Below, in pieces: positions 9,402-17,832 of a stretch of DNA of 64,000 nt. Source of the DNA: Novosphingobium sp. PhB57 (GTDB taxonomy: Bacteria; Pseudomonadota; Alphaproteobacteria; Sphingomonadales; Sphingomonadaceae). The stretch is taken from the NCBI RefSeq assembly GCF_004342985.1, contig NZ_SMBO01000005.1:1-64000 (forward strand). The letters run 5' to 3'. Below the pieces are notes generated by a model that was not told where the DNA came from, did no database searches, and was given only the letters and a program-made list of their open reading frames with translations. Every line of letters starts with the position of its first letter. Within the stretch, counting starts at the first letter, position 1. The position numbers were made by a program, and so were the translations under genes.

Positions 9402-9437
9402 ATGATGGGGCTAGATCGTGGAGATTGTCAACTATCT
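9402..9437 (-). promoter_or_regulatory. Promoter and candidate MarR site of the receptor-esterase operon
   Basis: On the minus strand a perfect -35 TTGACA (9431-9426) is followed after 18 bases by CATCAT (9407-9402). The -35 box is embedded in AGATAGTTGACA, whose first ten bases (complement of 9428-9437) recur exactly in the promoter of the divergent TRAP operon. On the plus strand TCAA and TTGA arms enclose seven bases at 9428-9442. A repressor bound here would cover the -35 box. The stretch down to 9235 holds the leader of the receptor gene. Confidence 0.5.
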
Positions 9438-9462
9438 TTTGAGAGGACGGTATTGTTTTTCT

Positions 9463-9960
9463 TTATAGCGATATCCCCGGCTCGTCATAAGCCAGATACA
9501 TACGGTCCAGCAGCTCGCGCAGAAGCGCCAGTTCGGCCTTTGTCAGCTGATGCAGAACGGCATCTTCCGTTTCCGCCAGGATCCCGAACAGTTCGTCCAG
9601 ATAAGTCTTGCCGGCTTCGGTCACGAACAGCGCATGGCGGCGGCGGTCAGTGGGCGAACGTTCGCGCACGGCCAGTTCGCGCTTCTCCAGCTCGTCCACG
9701 ATCTGCACCGTGATCGACTTGTCCAGACCTACCGCCTTGGAGAGTTCGTTCTGTGAAATCCCCGGATTCGCCGCCACGATCGAAAGCGAGGAGAACAGGC
9801 CCGAGCGCATGTTGCGATCCGCCGTCGCCGCGGCGAAATCCCGCGAGAGCTGGTTCTGGATTCGCCGCAGGCGAAAGCCGATGAATTCGTCGAGCCGGCC
9901 GAGCTTGATGCCCGAATCCGCTGCTTGCGCCTCTGCCCGCTTGCTGCCGCCGCGCGTCAC
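9463..9960 (-). CDS. MarR-family transcriptional regulator
   Basis: A 165-residue MarR-type winged-helix repressor, usually released by phenolic or CoA-linked ligands. The dimerisation helix (LDEFIGFRLRRIQNQLSR), the helix-turn-helix (ISQNELSKAVGLDKSITVQIVDELEKREL) and the wing (RERSPTDRRRHALFVTEAG) are all in place. The start is a GTG preceded by AGGGACGG. It lies between the receptor-esterase operon, read the same way, and the divergent TRAP/CoA-transferase operon. Both outward promoters carry the same 10-bp sequence. It is therefore the obvious candidate to sense a pathway intermediate and control both sides; this is inferred from position and repeats. Confidence 0.9.
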   Translation of the reverse strand: MTRGGSKRAEAQAADSGIKLGRLDEFIGFRLRRIQNQLSRDFAAATADRNMRSGLFSSLSIVAANPGISQNELSKAVGLDKSITVQIVDELEKRELAVRERSPTDRRRHALFVTEAGKTYLDELFGILAETEDAVLHQLTKAELALLRELLDRMYLAYDEPGISL

Positions 9961-9990
9961 TGTTCCGTCCCTGCCTTAATCTGGTTTAGT

Positions 9991-10022
9991 GTAGTTGACA
10001 GATAGTTGAATTTCTCTACCAT
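9991..10022 (+). promoter_or_regulatory. Promoter and candidate MarR sites of the TRAP/CoA-transferase operon
   Basis: TTGACA (9995-10000) and TACCAT (10017-10022) are spaced by 16 bases and read toward the TRAP genes. Two direct TAGTTGA repeats (9992-9998 and 10003-10009) are 11 bases apart, one helical turn. The second belongs to AGATAGTTGA, identical to the box at the receptor promoter. The site also lies just upstream of the divergent MarR gene, so autoregulation is plausible. Confidence 0.5.
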
Positions 10023-10090
10023 CATGCCGATCGCGTTATTAGACGGTTGAACCGCAGGGCTGTCAATAAGGCGGCCTTCAGGAGAGGAAG

Positions 10091-10603
10091 ATGCAGAACG
10101 ACCTGGACACAGGCGAGGTATCGCCTCCCGCGCTCGAAAAGCCCGAACCGGAAAGTGCCGCGACACGCGCGGCCTATCTCGTCGGCGGCACCGGCCTGTT
10201 CGTGGCCATGGCCACCGACGCCATTGCCGTACTGGGCCGCCACACCGGATTTACCCTGCTGGGCTCGATCGAAGTGGTCCAGACCTGCATCGTCCTCATC
10301 GCCTCATCGGCCATGATCTTCGCGACGCTCAAAGGCTCCCATGCCGCCGTCCACATCCTTACCGAGCGCCTGAGCGCCCCCACCGTCCAGCGCCTGGCCC
10401 GCGTCGCCTCGGCGCTTTCCGCGGCCCTGTTCCTGGTCCTGGCGGCGGGCTGCCTCTGGCTCGTCGCCGACCTCTGGAACGGTCATGAGAGGACCGAGTT
10501 GCTGCACATCCCGATCACCCCGCTGCGCCTCCTTCAGATCGCCGCGCTGGCCTTCGTCGCCCTGCTGTTCCTGCGCAACGCGCTTCGCAGGAGCGCACGA
10601 TGA
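10091..10603 (+). CDS. dctQ: TRAP transporter small permease subunit (DctQ type)
   Basis: A 170-residue inner-membrane protein with four predicted helices (about residues 27-48, 58-78, 100-125 and 140-162). This is the layout of the small subunit of a TRAP (tripartite ATP-independent periplasmic) transporter, which imports carboxylic acids using an ion gradient. An excellent AGGAGAGG site precedes the ATG. The gene opens a long rightward operon and its stop overlaps the start of the large permease as ATGA. The N-terminal 25 residues are polar and Glu/Pro-rich. Expression is probably set by the promoter at 9991-10022. Confidence 0.88.
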   Translation: MQNDLDTGEVSPPALEKPEPESAATRAAYLVGGTGLFVAMATDAIAVLGRHTGFTLLGSIEVVQTCIVLIASSAMIFATLKGSHAAVHILTERLSAPTVQRLARVASALSAALFLVLAAGCLWLVADLWNGHERTELLHIPITPLRLLQIAALAFVALLFLRNALRRSAR

Positions 10604-11904
10604 GCCCGGAAATGATCGGACTTCTCGGCATTGCCGCGCTTCTGGCCCTGCTGGCGGCCGGCGTGCCCATCGGCGTGGGCCTTGCAGGCGTGGGCCTGCT
10701 CGGCTTGGCCGTGCTGATCTCGCCCGAGGCGGCCGTGATCAAGGGCGGCGTCGTCGCTTTCGAAACCGTGATGAAGTATGAACTGGGCGTCCTGCCGCTG
10801 TTCCTGCTCATGGCGCACTTGTGCTTCGCGGCGGGCGCCAGCCGGGACTTCTTCGACGTCGCCGCGCGCTTCGTCGGGCACCGCAAGGGCGGATTGGCGC
10901 TCGCCTCCATCGCCGGATGCGCAGGCTTCGGCGCGATCAGCGGCTCCAGCCTCGCCACCGTCGCCACCGTGGGCGCGGCCGCCCTGCCGGAAATGCGCCG
11001 CGCCAAGTACCAGCCCGGCTTCGCCGCCGGTGCGCTGGCCGCGGGCGGCACGCTGGGATCGCTGGTTCCCCCTTCGGGCGCGTTGATCGTCTTCGGCATC
11101 ATCGCCGAACAGTCGATCGGCAAGCTCTTCGCCGCCTCGATCATTCCCGGCCTGACCCAGGCGCTGTTCTACATGATAACGATCAGCGTCCTGTGCCACC
11201 TCAACCCCTTGCTCGGCCCCAAGTCCGAGCGCGTGGGCTGGCGCGACCGCCTGATCGGCATTGGCCGCATCGTCGACGTCATCGCGCTGGTGGTGTTCGT
11301 GATCGGCGGGCTGATGATCGGCTGGTTCACCCCCACCGAGGCGGCCTCCGTGGGCGTGGTCGCGGCGCTTGGCCTCTGCGCCCTGCGCGGCGCCTTCAAC
11401 CGCCAGGCCATCGGCAGCGCCGTGGCATCCACCCTGCGCACCTCGGGCATGATCTACGTCGTCATCATCGGCGCCATTCTGTTCGCGACCTTCATCAGCA
11501 CCACCGGCATCGCCGACGTCATGTCCGCCTGGGTGCGCGACATGCACGCCAGCCCGGTTCTCGCGATCATCGCCATGGCCCTGCTGCTGCTGCTGCTCGG
11601 CTCGTTCCTGGACGGTCTGGCGCTGATGCTGCTGACTACCCCGATCTTCCTGCCGATCGCGCAGGAACTGGGCTACAGCGCGATCTGGTTCGGCATTTTC
11701 CTGACGCGCACGATGGAGATCGGCTTCGTCCATCCTCCGCTCGGCCTCAACGTTTACGTCATCCAGGGCATCGCCAAAGACATCCCGCTTTCCGCGATCT
11801 TCAGAGGCATCCTGCCGTTCCTGCTCGCGGACTTCCTCCATCTCGCCCTCATCATCGCGGTGCCCGCGCTGACCCTGTGGCTGCCCAGCGTGACGGGAGG
11901 CTGA
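10600..11904 (+). CDS. dctM: TRAP transporter large permease subunit (DctM type)
   Basis: A 434-residue integral membrane protein, almost entirely hydrophobic, matching the DctM large permease, which forms the transport channel with DctQ. Family-typical stretches include GVPIGVGLAGVGLLGLAVL at the N-terminus, LPLFLLMAHL, and GFGAISGSSLATVATVG near residue 110; the region about residues 340-380 carries the conserved GLNVYVIQGI. Length is normal for the family. It overlaps dctQ by four bases and is followed after four bases by the binding-protein gene, so all three transporter parts are made together. Confidence 0.92.
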   Translation: MSPEMIGLLGIAALLALLAAGVPIGVGLAGVGLLGLAVLISPEAAVIKGGVVAFETVMKYELGVLPLFLLMAHLCFAAGASRDFFDVAARFVGHRKGGLALASIAGCAGFGAISGSSLATVATVGAAALPEMRRAKYQPGFAAGALAAGGTLGSLVPPSGALIVFGIIAEQSIGKLFAASIIPGLTQALFYMITISVLCHLNPLLGPKSERVGWRDRLIGIGRIVDVIALVVFVIGGLMIGWFTPTEAASVGVVAALGLCALRGAFNRQAIGSAVASTLRTSGMIYVVIIGAILFATFISTTGIADVMSAWVRDMHASPVLAIIAMALLLLLLGSFLDGLALMLLTTPIFLPIAQELGYSAIWFGIFLTRTMEIGFVHPPLGLNVYVIQGIAKDIPLSAIFRGILPFLLADFLHLALIIAVPALTLWLPSVTGG

Positions 11905-11908
11905 TCCG

Positions 11909-12982
11909 ATGCGTCCAAAGTTCCTTTTCGCCGCCGCGGCCCTGGCGCTTTCCGGCTCCCTCGCCGGCTGCGGAGCGGCGCCGGCTCCGCAAGGCCAGGC
12001 GCAGGCCGAATTTACGCTGACATATGCCAGCCCCTATCCGCCCAGCCATCCTTTCAGCCGGGCCGACCAGGAGTGGATGGCCCAGGCCGAGAAGGCCAGC
12101 CTGGGCCGGCTCGCCTTCCGGCCCTACTGGTCCGGCGCGCTGCTCTCCAGCGACATGAGCATGGAGGAGATCCGCCACGGCGTTGCCGACATCGGCCTGA
12201 TAACGCCGATCTACGCCAAGGGCGGCGCGCATCTGCTGCGGGTCCAGTCGGGCTTCTACGGCGGCGTGCGCGACATCGGCGAGCAGATCGCGGTCTACGA
12301 TTGCCTGGCCGCCCGCTTCCCCGGTTTCGGCAGGGAATTGCACGGCCTCCACGTCCTGGCGGTGCAAGGCGGCAACTTCCCCGGCGTGCTCACCCGGACG
12401 CGGCCGATCCGTCACCTCGAAGACTTCCGGGGCCTGCGCCTGCGCGCCCAGAGCGACGCGGTGGACGTGCTCAAGCAACTGGGCGCCGATCCCGTCAACA
12501 TGCCCATGAGCGAGGTCTATTCGGCGCTGGCCAAGGGGGTGATCGACGGTGTCGTCGCCCCGGCCGACACGATCAAGAGCCTGCACTTCTCGGAAGTGGC
12601 CAAGCACTTCACCTCGATCCGCTTCAGCCGCGGCGCCTATCCGGCCCGCGCCGTGTCCGACCAGGCCTGGCGCCGCCTGCCGCCCGACTTGCAGCGTTTG
12701 CTAATCGCTTCGCGCAAGGACTGGGAAGCCGCGCTCAACCGCGAACTGATCGCGGCCGAAGCGGCCGGCATCGCCTTCGGCAAGACTGACGGCGTCGATT
12801 TCTCTCCCCTCCCCGCCGGCGAGCAAGCGCGCTTCGACCGGCTCTACAACGCCGACGCCTTCGGCCAGGCCCAACGCCTGTCGCAAGTCGGCATCGACGG
12901 GGTGCCCGTGTTCCGGGCCGCCCAGCAACTCATCACCACCGGCACCGCCCATCACTGCGCGCCGACGGAGGACCGCCCATGA
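11909..12982 (+). CDS. dctP: TRAP substrate-binding lipoprotein (DctP type)
   Basis: A 357-residue extracytoplasmic solute-binding protein of the DctP family, which captures an organic acid and delivers it to DctQM. The N-terminus carries a lipobox, LAGC with Cys21, so it should be a membrane-anchored lipoprotein. Family features follow: YPPSHPFSRADQEWM, a central IRHLEDFRGLRLRAQSD and the SEVYSALAKGVIDGVVAP segment. The arginine of LRLRAQSD is the residue that usually binds the ligand carboxylate. GGGAGG precedes the ATG, and the stop overlaps the next gene as ATGA. The context points to an acid activated as a CoA thioester; the exact ligand cannot be read. Confidence 0.9.
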   Translation: MRPKFLFAAAALALSGSLAGCGAAPAPQGQAQAEFTLTYASPYPPSHPFSRADQEWMAQAEKASLGRLAFRPYWSGALLSSDMSMEEIRHGVADIGLITPIYAKGGAHLLRVQSGFYGGVRDIGEQIAVYDCLAARFPGFGRELHGLHVLAVQGGNFPGVLTRTRPIRHLEDFRGLRLRAQSDAVDVLKQLGADPVNMPMSEVYSALAKGVIDGVVAPADTIKSLHFSEVAKHFTSIRFSRGAYPARAVSDQAWRRLPPDLQRLLIASRKDWEAALNRELIAAEAAGIAFGKTDGVDFSPLPAGEQARFDRLYNADAFGQAQRLSQVGIDGVPVFRAAQQLITTGTAHHCAPTEDRP

Positions 12983-14217
12983 CCACTACCGAACGTCCGC
13001 TTGAGGGCCTGCGCGTCATCGACCTTACCCGCGCCCTGGCCGGCCCCTATGCCACGCTCCTGCTGGCCGGCCTCGGCGCCGAAGTCATCAAGATCGAGGA
13101 CCCGCGCGGCGGCGACCTGGCCCGCGAGAACAGCCCTTACGTGGGCCGCGACGGCATCGTCGTGGAACGCCGGCACGAGGACGACGTCTCCGTGTCCCAC
13201 CTCACCCGCGCCCGGGGCAAATACGGCGTCGCGCTGGATTTCAAGAAGCCCGGCTCGCAGGAGGTCTTCCGCGACCTCGTGCGCTCGGCCGACATCGTCG
13301 TCGAGAACTTCACCGCCGGCACGGCCGACCGCCTGGGCATCGGCTATGAAGTGGCGCGCGCCGAGAACCCCGGCGTGATCTACTGCTCGCTCAGCGGCTT
13401 CGGCGCCACGGCAGCGGACGGCAAGGCGATGGACATCATCATCCAGGCCCTGTCCGGCGCGATGTTCGCCAGCGGCGGGCATGACGAGCCGCCCGTGCGC
13501 ATCGGCATTCCCATTGCCGACATGCTCGCCCCCGTCTTCGCGGTGATCGGCATTCTTTCCGCGCTGGAGCAGCGCCACCGCACCGGCACCGGCCAGCACA
13601 TCGACGTATCCATGCTGGGCGCCCTCACCAGCTTCGTCGCGATCGAGAACTGGTCGGCCATGGCCGCAGCGGGCATGCAGGCCCGCACCGGACTCACCGT
13701 GCAGCGGCTCTCACCCTTCGGCGTCTTCGAATGCGCGGACGGCTATGTCGCCGTGGTCGCCGTGCATGAAAAGCTGGCGCAAGGCCTGTTCCGCGCCATG
13801 GGCGAGCCGGCGCTCTCGGCCGACCCGCGCTTTGCCAACCGGGATTCGCGCGTTGCCAATGCCGCAGTGCTGGAAGCCCGCATCAACGCCTGGTCGCGCA
13901 GCCTGCCGACGGCCGAAGTCGTCACCCTGCTCGAAGCCGAAGGCGTGCCCGTGGCGCCGGTGCGCCACCCGGAAGACGCTCTGGTCGATCCGCGCGTGGT
14001 CGCCCGCGCCGAGACGATGGAAGTCCATCACCCCAGCTACGACACGCATATCGACTTGCGCACCGCGGGTATTCCCATCGTCTTTTCGGGCGCGCGCACC
14101 GGCTTCGACGATGTGCTTCCCGTGCGCGTCGGCGAACATGCGGAGACGATCCTGACCGGCCATCTCGGCTACTCGGCGGAAAAGATCGCCGATCTGCGCG
14201 CCGCCGGAGTTATCTGA
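12979..14217 (+). CDS. Family III CoA-transferase (CaiB/BaiF type), first copy
   Basis: A 412-residue family III CoA-transferase, which moves CoA between carboxylic acids through an aspartyl-CoA intermediate. The N-terminal LEGLRVIDLTRALAGPYAT and the AEVIKIEDPRGGD loop are typical. The catalytic aspartate is Asp181 in GIPIADMLAPV. It is the longest of the three copies and carries an insert at residues 53-72. It is coupled to dctP by ATGA and ends two bases before the GTG of the dehydratase-like gene. It probably activates the acid brought in by the TRAP transporter or shuttles CoA to it; donor and acceptor are unknown. Confidence 0.9.
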   Translation: MTTTERPLEGLRVIDLTRALAGPYATLLLAGLGAEVIKIEDPRGGDLARENSPYVGRDGIVVERRHEDDVSVSHLTRARGKYGVALDFKKPGSQEVFRDLVRSADIVVENFTAGTADRLGIGYEVARAENPGVIYCSLSGFGATAADGKAMDIIIQALSGAMFASGGHDEPPVRIGIPIADMLAPVFAVIGILSALEQRHRTGTGQHIDVSMLGALTSFVAIENWSAMAAAGMQARTGLTVQRLSPFGVFECADGYVAVVAVHEKLAQGLFRAMGEPALSADPRFANRDSRVANAAVLEARINAWSRSLPTAEVVTLLEAEGVPVAPVRHPEDALVDPRVVARAETMEVHHPSYDTHIDLRTAGIPIVFSGARTGFDDVLPVRVGEHAETILTGHLGYSAEKIADLRAAGVI

Positions 14218-14218
14218 G

Positions 14219-16654
14219 GTGTCGGCCAGCAGCGCTCTCGACACGATCGCCGCCGCCTATCGCGACGCGGAAGGTGTGGCAGCCCGCCTGCGCGCGGAAG
14301 GGTGCGCCGTGCTTCGCGTGATCGGCAGCGATGCGCCCCTGCCGCTCCTGCGCGCGGCGGGTTTCGCGCCCGTTCGCATGGCGCCGCGTCCGGAGATGGC
14401 AACGCCGCGCGCCGATGCCCTGCTCGGGCCATCGACCGGCCGGCGCCGCGCGCATCACCTGGTGGAACTGCTGCTGGACCCTGCCATGACCGACCCGGTG
14501 CTGTTCACCCGCGCCGATGCCGAGCAGGCGCAAGTCTTCTCCGCCATCCGCGAGAACGCGCGCCTGCAAGGGCTGGGACTGGGCGTGCCGGGGCCGCGCA
14601 AGGCGACGCTGCTGGATCTGCTGCACATCGATCGCCCCTCCAGCCGCCGCTACAACGAGGCGCGCCTCGCACAACTGCGCAAATGGCTGACGGCCGAAGG
14701 CGGCTGCGCCTTCACCGATGAGGACCTTGCGCGCGAGGCCGACACGGCCGACGCCGTGAACGCCCTCCTGTGCGATCTCGACGCGCTGCGGCCGCGCTTC
14801 TCCGGCACGCAGATGCTGCAATGCCTGGGCGCCTCCGCCATTCTCCCGCCGGAGGAACTGCTGCCCCTGCTGCGCGCCCTGCGCGACAAAAGCGCCTCCC
14901 TTCCGGAAGCGACCGGCCGGCCCGTGCTCCTCGCCGGCTCGCCCCAGGAGACGGACCTGCATTACGCAGCAATCGAAGCCGAGGGCCTGCGCATCGTCGG
15001 AGAGGTGCAGGACTGGGGCATGACGCGCGCCGCCCGCCCCGCCCCGCGCACGATGGCCGAGTGGACCGACCCCGCTTACGCCGTGCCGGCCGCCGCTGCC
15101 CAGAGCGCCGCTCTGGCGCAGCAGGCGCTCGAAATGGCCGGCCGCCGCGGTATCGAACGCATCCTGCACCTGACCGTGGACGGCGACGAAGCCGCCCCCT
15201 GGACCCTGGCCGCGCTCCGCAGCGCGCTGCCTTCCCATGAGATCCTCGCGCTCCAGAGCGCTCTGGGCGACACCGGCGAGCTGGCCCTGTCCCTGCGCGG
15301 GGAAGAACCGCCGCGCCCTGCCGCTCCAAAGCCGCAAACGGCGCCATCGACACCGCGCCTGCGCAGCCGCAAGGTCCTGCAGGCATCCGCTTCCTCGGGC
15401 GACTATCAGCGCGCGTGGTTCGCCTCCGTGCGCGAGCAGGTCGCGCAAGGCTCGCCCTTCGCGGTGGTCAACGCCAATGCCCCGCAGGAAATCCTGCGCG
15501 CGCTGGGCGTGCCGTTCGTGGTCAACCAATGGTGGGCCTCGATCGTCGCCGCCAAGCAGCAGAGCGGGCGCTATCGCCGCCTCCTGCGCGGCCGCAACTA
15601 CCCTACCGACGCCGAAGCCTACAGCGCCCAGGGCCTGGCCGCCGCGCTGGACCATGACGCCGAACAGGCGCCCTGGGGCGGGCTGCCGCGACCGGACTTC
15701 GTGCAGGCCATCGCTTCGAGCGACGCCACGCCCGGCATCTTCGAGGCATGGGCCGGGGAAAGCGGCGCCGCCCCCTACCTCTACGAGCGCACGGTGGACC
15801 CGCGGTGGGAGATCGAAACCCGCTGGTGGGACGCCCTGCCGCACCGCTGGGACGAAGTGCTGGAGCCCGCGCGGCTCGATCTTCTGGTGAGCGAACTGCG
15901 CGACGTGATCGCTGCCGTGGAGAAGCGCACCGGCCATCCTTTCGACGAAACCCGCTTCGTCGAGGTGATGAACCTCGTCAACGAGCAGGAAGAATATTAC
16001 CGCAAGACGCGCGACCTGATCGCCCGCACCGTGCCCGCTCCCATCGGCCTCGTCGATTCCATGCCGGCGACGATGGTGCCGCAGTGGCATCGCGGCACCG
16101 AATGGGCGCGCGATGCCGCCAGGGCGCTTTACGAGGAAGTCGCCGCGCGCGCCGCCGAGGGCCTTGGCGCGGTCGCCGAAGAGAAGGTTCGCCTCATGTG
16201 GGTCGGCCGGGGTCTCTGGAGCAATACCGCGTTCTATCAGAAGTGGGAGGACAGCCACGGGGCGGTCTTCGTCTGGTCCATGTACCTTTCGCTGGCGGCG
16301 GACGGCTATATCCGCAGCTTCGATGCGGACGGAACGGGTGGGCGCGATCCCCTTCGCGCGCTGGCCGCCCGTTTCCTGACGATGGGAGACGAACTGCGCA
16401 TGCCGAGCTGGGCCGCGCCCTGGCATGTCCACGAGGCCGAGACCCACAGCGTCCACGGGGCCGTGGCCCTGAGCGACGCCGATCCCTTCGTGCTGCGCGC
16501 CCTTGCCGCCGCCGGGATCCCGGTGCTGGAACTGGGCGTGGACAACTATGCGCTGGACCGCGCGGACGGCGCGGATCTCGAAGCCCGCATCGCCGCTTTC
16601 ATCGAAGGCCCCTGCATGCAGATGGCCGAAGCCCGCCGAAAGGCAGTGGCATGA
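14219..16654 (+). CDS. Fused 2-hydroxyacyl-CoA dehydratase-like (HgdAB/BcrBC-type) protein lacking Fe-S cysteines
   Basis: An 811-residue protein made of two tandem halves of the 2-hydroxyacyl-CoA dehydratase/benzoyl-CoA reductase subunit family, about residues 25-355 and 390-800, joined by a Pro-rich linker at 361-385. Family landmarks in the first half are IGSDAPLPLLRAAG, LLDLLHIDRPSS, the FTDEDL segment and LLAGSPQETDLHYAAIEAEG. In the second half they are NANAPQEILRALGVPFV, VRLMWVGRGLWSN and AAAGIPVLELGVDNYALD. Classical members bind a [4Fe-4S] cluster with conserved cysteines. This protein has only five cysteines (29, 163, 185, 202, 799), none at the expected ligand sites. No activating ATPase is encoded nearby. 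The GTG start follows a GGAG site. Its reaction is therefore unclear: redox-free chemistry, CoA-ester binding or an altered dehydration. Confidence 0.72.
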   Translation: MSASSALDTIAAAYRDAEGVAARLRAEGCAVLRVIGSDAPLPLLRAAGFAPVRMAPRPEMATPRADALLGPSTGRRRAHHLVELLLDPAMTDPVLFTRADAEQAQVFSAIRENARLQGLGLGVPGPRKATLLDLLHIDRPSSRRYNEARLAQLRKWLTAEGGCAFTDEDLAREADTADAVNALLCDLDALRPRFSGTQMLQCLGASAILPPEELLPLLRALRDKSASLPEATGRPVLLAGSPQETDLHYAAIEAEGLRIVGEVQDWGMTRAARPAPRTMAEWTDPAYAVPAAAAQSAALAQQALEMAGRRGIERILHLTVDGDEAAPWTLAALRSALPSHEILALQSALGDTGELALSLRGEEPPRPAAPKPQTAPSTPRLRSRKVLQASASSGDYQRAWFASVREQVAQGSPFAVVNANAPQEILRALGVPFVVNQWWASIVAAKQQSGRYRRLLRGRNYPTDAEAYSAQGLAAALDHDAEQAPWGGLPRPDFVQAIASSDATPGIFEAWAGESGAAPYLYERTVDPRWEIETRWWDALPHRWDEVLEPARLDLLVSELRDVIAAVEKRTGHPFDETRFVEVMNLVNEQEEYYRKTRDLIARTVPAPIGLVDSMPATMVPQWHRGTEWARDAARALYEEVAARAAEGLGAVAEEKVRLMWVGRGLWSNTAFYQKWEDSHGAVFVWSMYLSLAADGYIRSFDADGTGGRDPLRALAARFLTMGDELRMPSWAAPWHVHEAETHSVHGAVALSDADPFVLRALAAAGIPVLELGVDNYALDRADGADLEARIAAFIEGPCMQMAEARRKAVA

Positions 16655-17832
16655 CGGCGCTTGGCGGGCTGACGGTCCTGGACTTCTCGCGCTTCCTGCC
16701 CGGCGCCTATTTCGGCTGGCTGGCGGGCGACATGGGGGCGGACGTCATCCGCATCGAGCACCCCCGCGAACTGGCCAAGGCGAAGACGATGTTCGGCGCC
16801 GGTGCGGACGAGGACGCGGAGACCCTGCGCCGCGCCCGGCAGACTTATACCCGCAACAAGCGCTCGCTGCTGCTCAACCCCGGCCATCCCGAGGCCGCGC
16901 CGGTCATCCATGCCCTGGTCGAGCGGGCGGATGTGCTGCTGGAAGACTATCGCCCCGGCGTGATGACCGCGATGGGCCTCGGCTACGAGGCGCTGGCGGC
17001 GATCAATCCGCGGCTGGTCTACTGCTCGGTGTCCTTCGCCGGGCAGACGGGACCGTTGGCAGGCCGGGCCGGGCACGATCCCGCCGCCCTGGCACTCGCC
17101 GGCGCGCTGTCCCGCCTCAACGGCACGCCCGTGCCCACTTTGCCGGGCGCACAAGTCGCCGATGTGCTGGCAGGCGCCCATGCCGCCATTGCCGTGCTCA
17201 CCGCGCTCCAGGCCCGCCATGCCAGCGGAAAGGGCCAGCATGTCGACGTGGCCATGACCGAAGCCGCCATGCCGCTGCTGATGGTCGCGCTCGGCCGCGC
17301 CGAGGACCCTGCCGCCATCGGCTTTCCCACCGGCGCCTGGCATCCCAAGGGCGGCGTCTGGCTCTGCGGCGACGGTGAGTGGCTCTGCACCACCGACATG
17401 GAGCCGCGCTACTGGGCGCGCTTCTGCGAGGCCGTGGGCCGCCCGCACTATGCGGCGCGCCAGTTCGACACCGCCGCCCATCCGGCCATGCAGGAAGACC
17501 TTGCCGCCCTGTTCGCCGCGCAGCCCCGCGCGCACTGGCTCGGCCTGCTGGAAGCGGCCGACACCCAGGCCATGCCCGTGCTCACCCCGGGGGAAGCGCT
17601 GCGCCACCCCCACGCCGAAGCGCGCGGCATGCATGTTGCGCTGCTCACGCCGGCCGGCACGGTCGAGCAGATCGGCACGCCCTTCCACCTTTCCGATCAT
17701 CCACCCGTCGCACATCGCCCCGCGCCCCTGCCGGGCGCGGACAATGCCGCAATCCTCGCCGAACTCGGCTTCGATGCCGCGGCGCTGGAGGCGACCGGCC
17801 TGTTTTCCAGCGGCGCGGGAGCCAGCCGATGA
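16651..17832 (+). CDS. Family III CoA-transferase (CaiB/BaiF type), second copy
   Basis: A 393-residue family III CoA-transferase. It opens with LGGLTVLDFSRFLPGAYFG, has the DVIRIEHPRE loop and places the catalytic aspartate at Asp171 in AQVADVLAGAHA. It is the most divergent of the three copies: the usual G-Y-D-x-x-x-Q core is replaced by AGHDPAALALAGALSRLNG. The start was taken as the ATG overlapping the stop of the dehydratase-like gene (ATGA); frames reaching further left merely overlap that gene. It overlaps the third copy in the same way. Three paralogues in one operon suggest CoA is moved between several pathway intermediates. Confidence 0.88.
   Translation: MTALGGLTVLDFSRFLPGAYFGWLAGDMGADVIRIEHPRELAKAKTMFGAGADEDAETLRRARQTYTRNKRSLLLNPGHPEAAPVIHALVERADVLLEDYRPGVMTAMGLGYEALAAINPRLVYCSVSFAGQTGPLAGRAGHDPAALALAGALSRLNGTPVPTLPGAQVADVLAGAHAAIAVLTALQARHASGKGQHVDVAMTEAAMPLLMVALGRAEDPAAIGFPTGAWHPKGGVWLCGDGEWLCTTDMEPRYWARFCEAVGRPHYAARQFDTAAHPAMQEDLAALFAAQPRAHWLGLLEAADTQAMPVLTPGEALRHPHAEARGMHVALLTPAGTVEQIGTPFHLSDHPPVAHRPAPLPGADNAAILAELGFDAAALEATGLFSSGAGASR

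Noticed and set aside
6943..9405. 820-codon plus-strand frame opposite the first TonB receptor
   Set aside because: Arg/Gly/Asp-rich composition typical of the antisense of a high-GC gene; no domain, no ribosome site.
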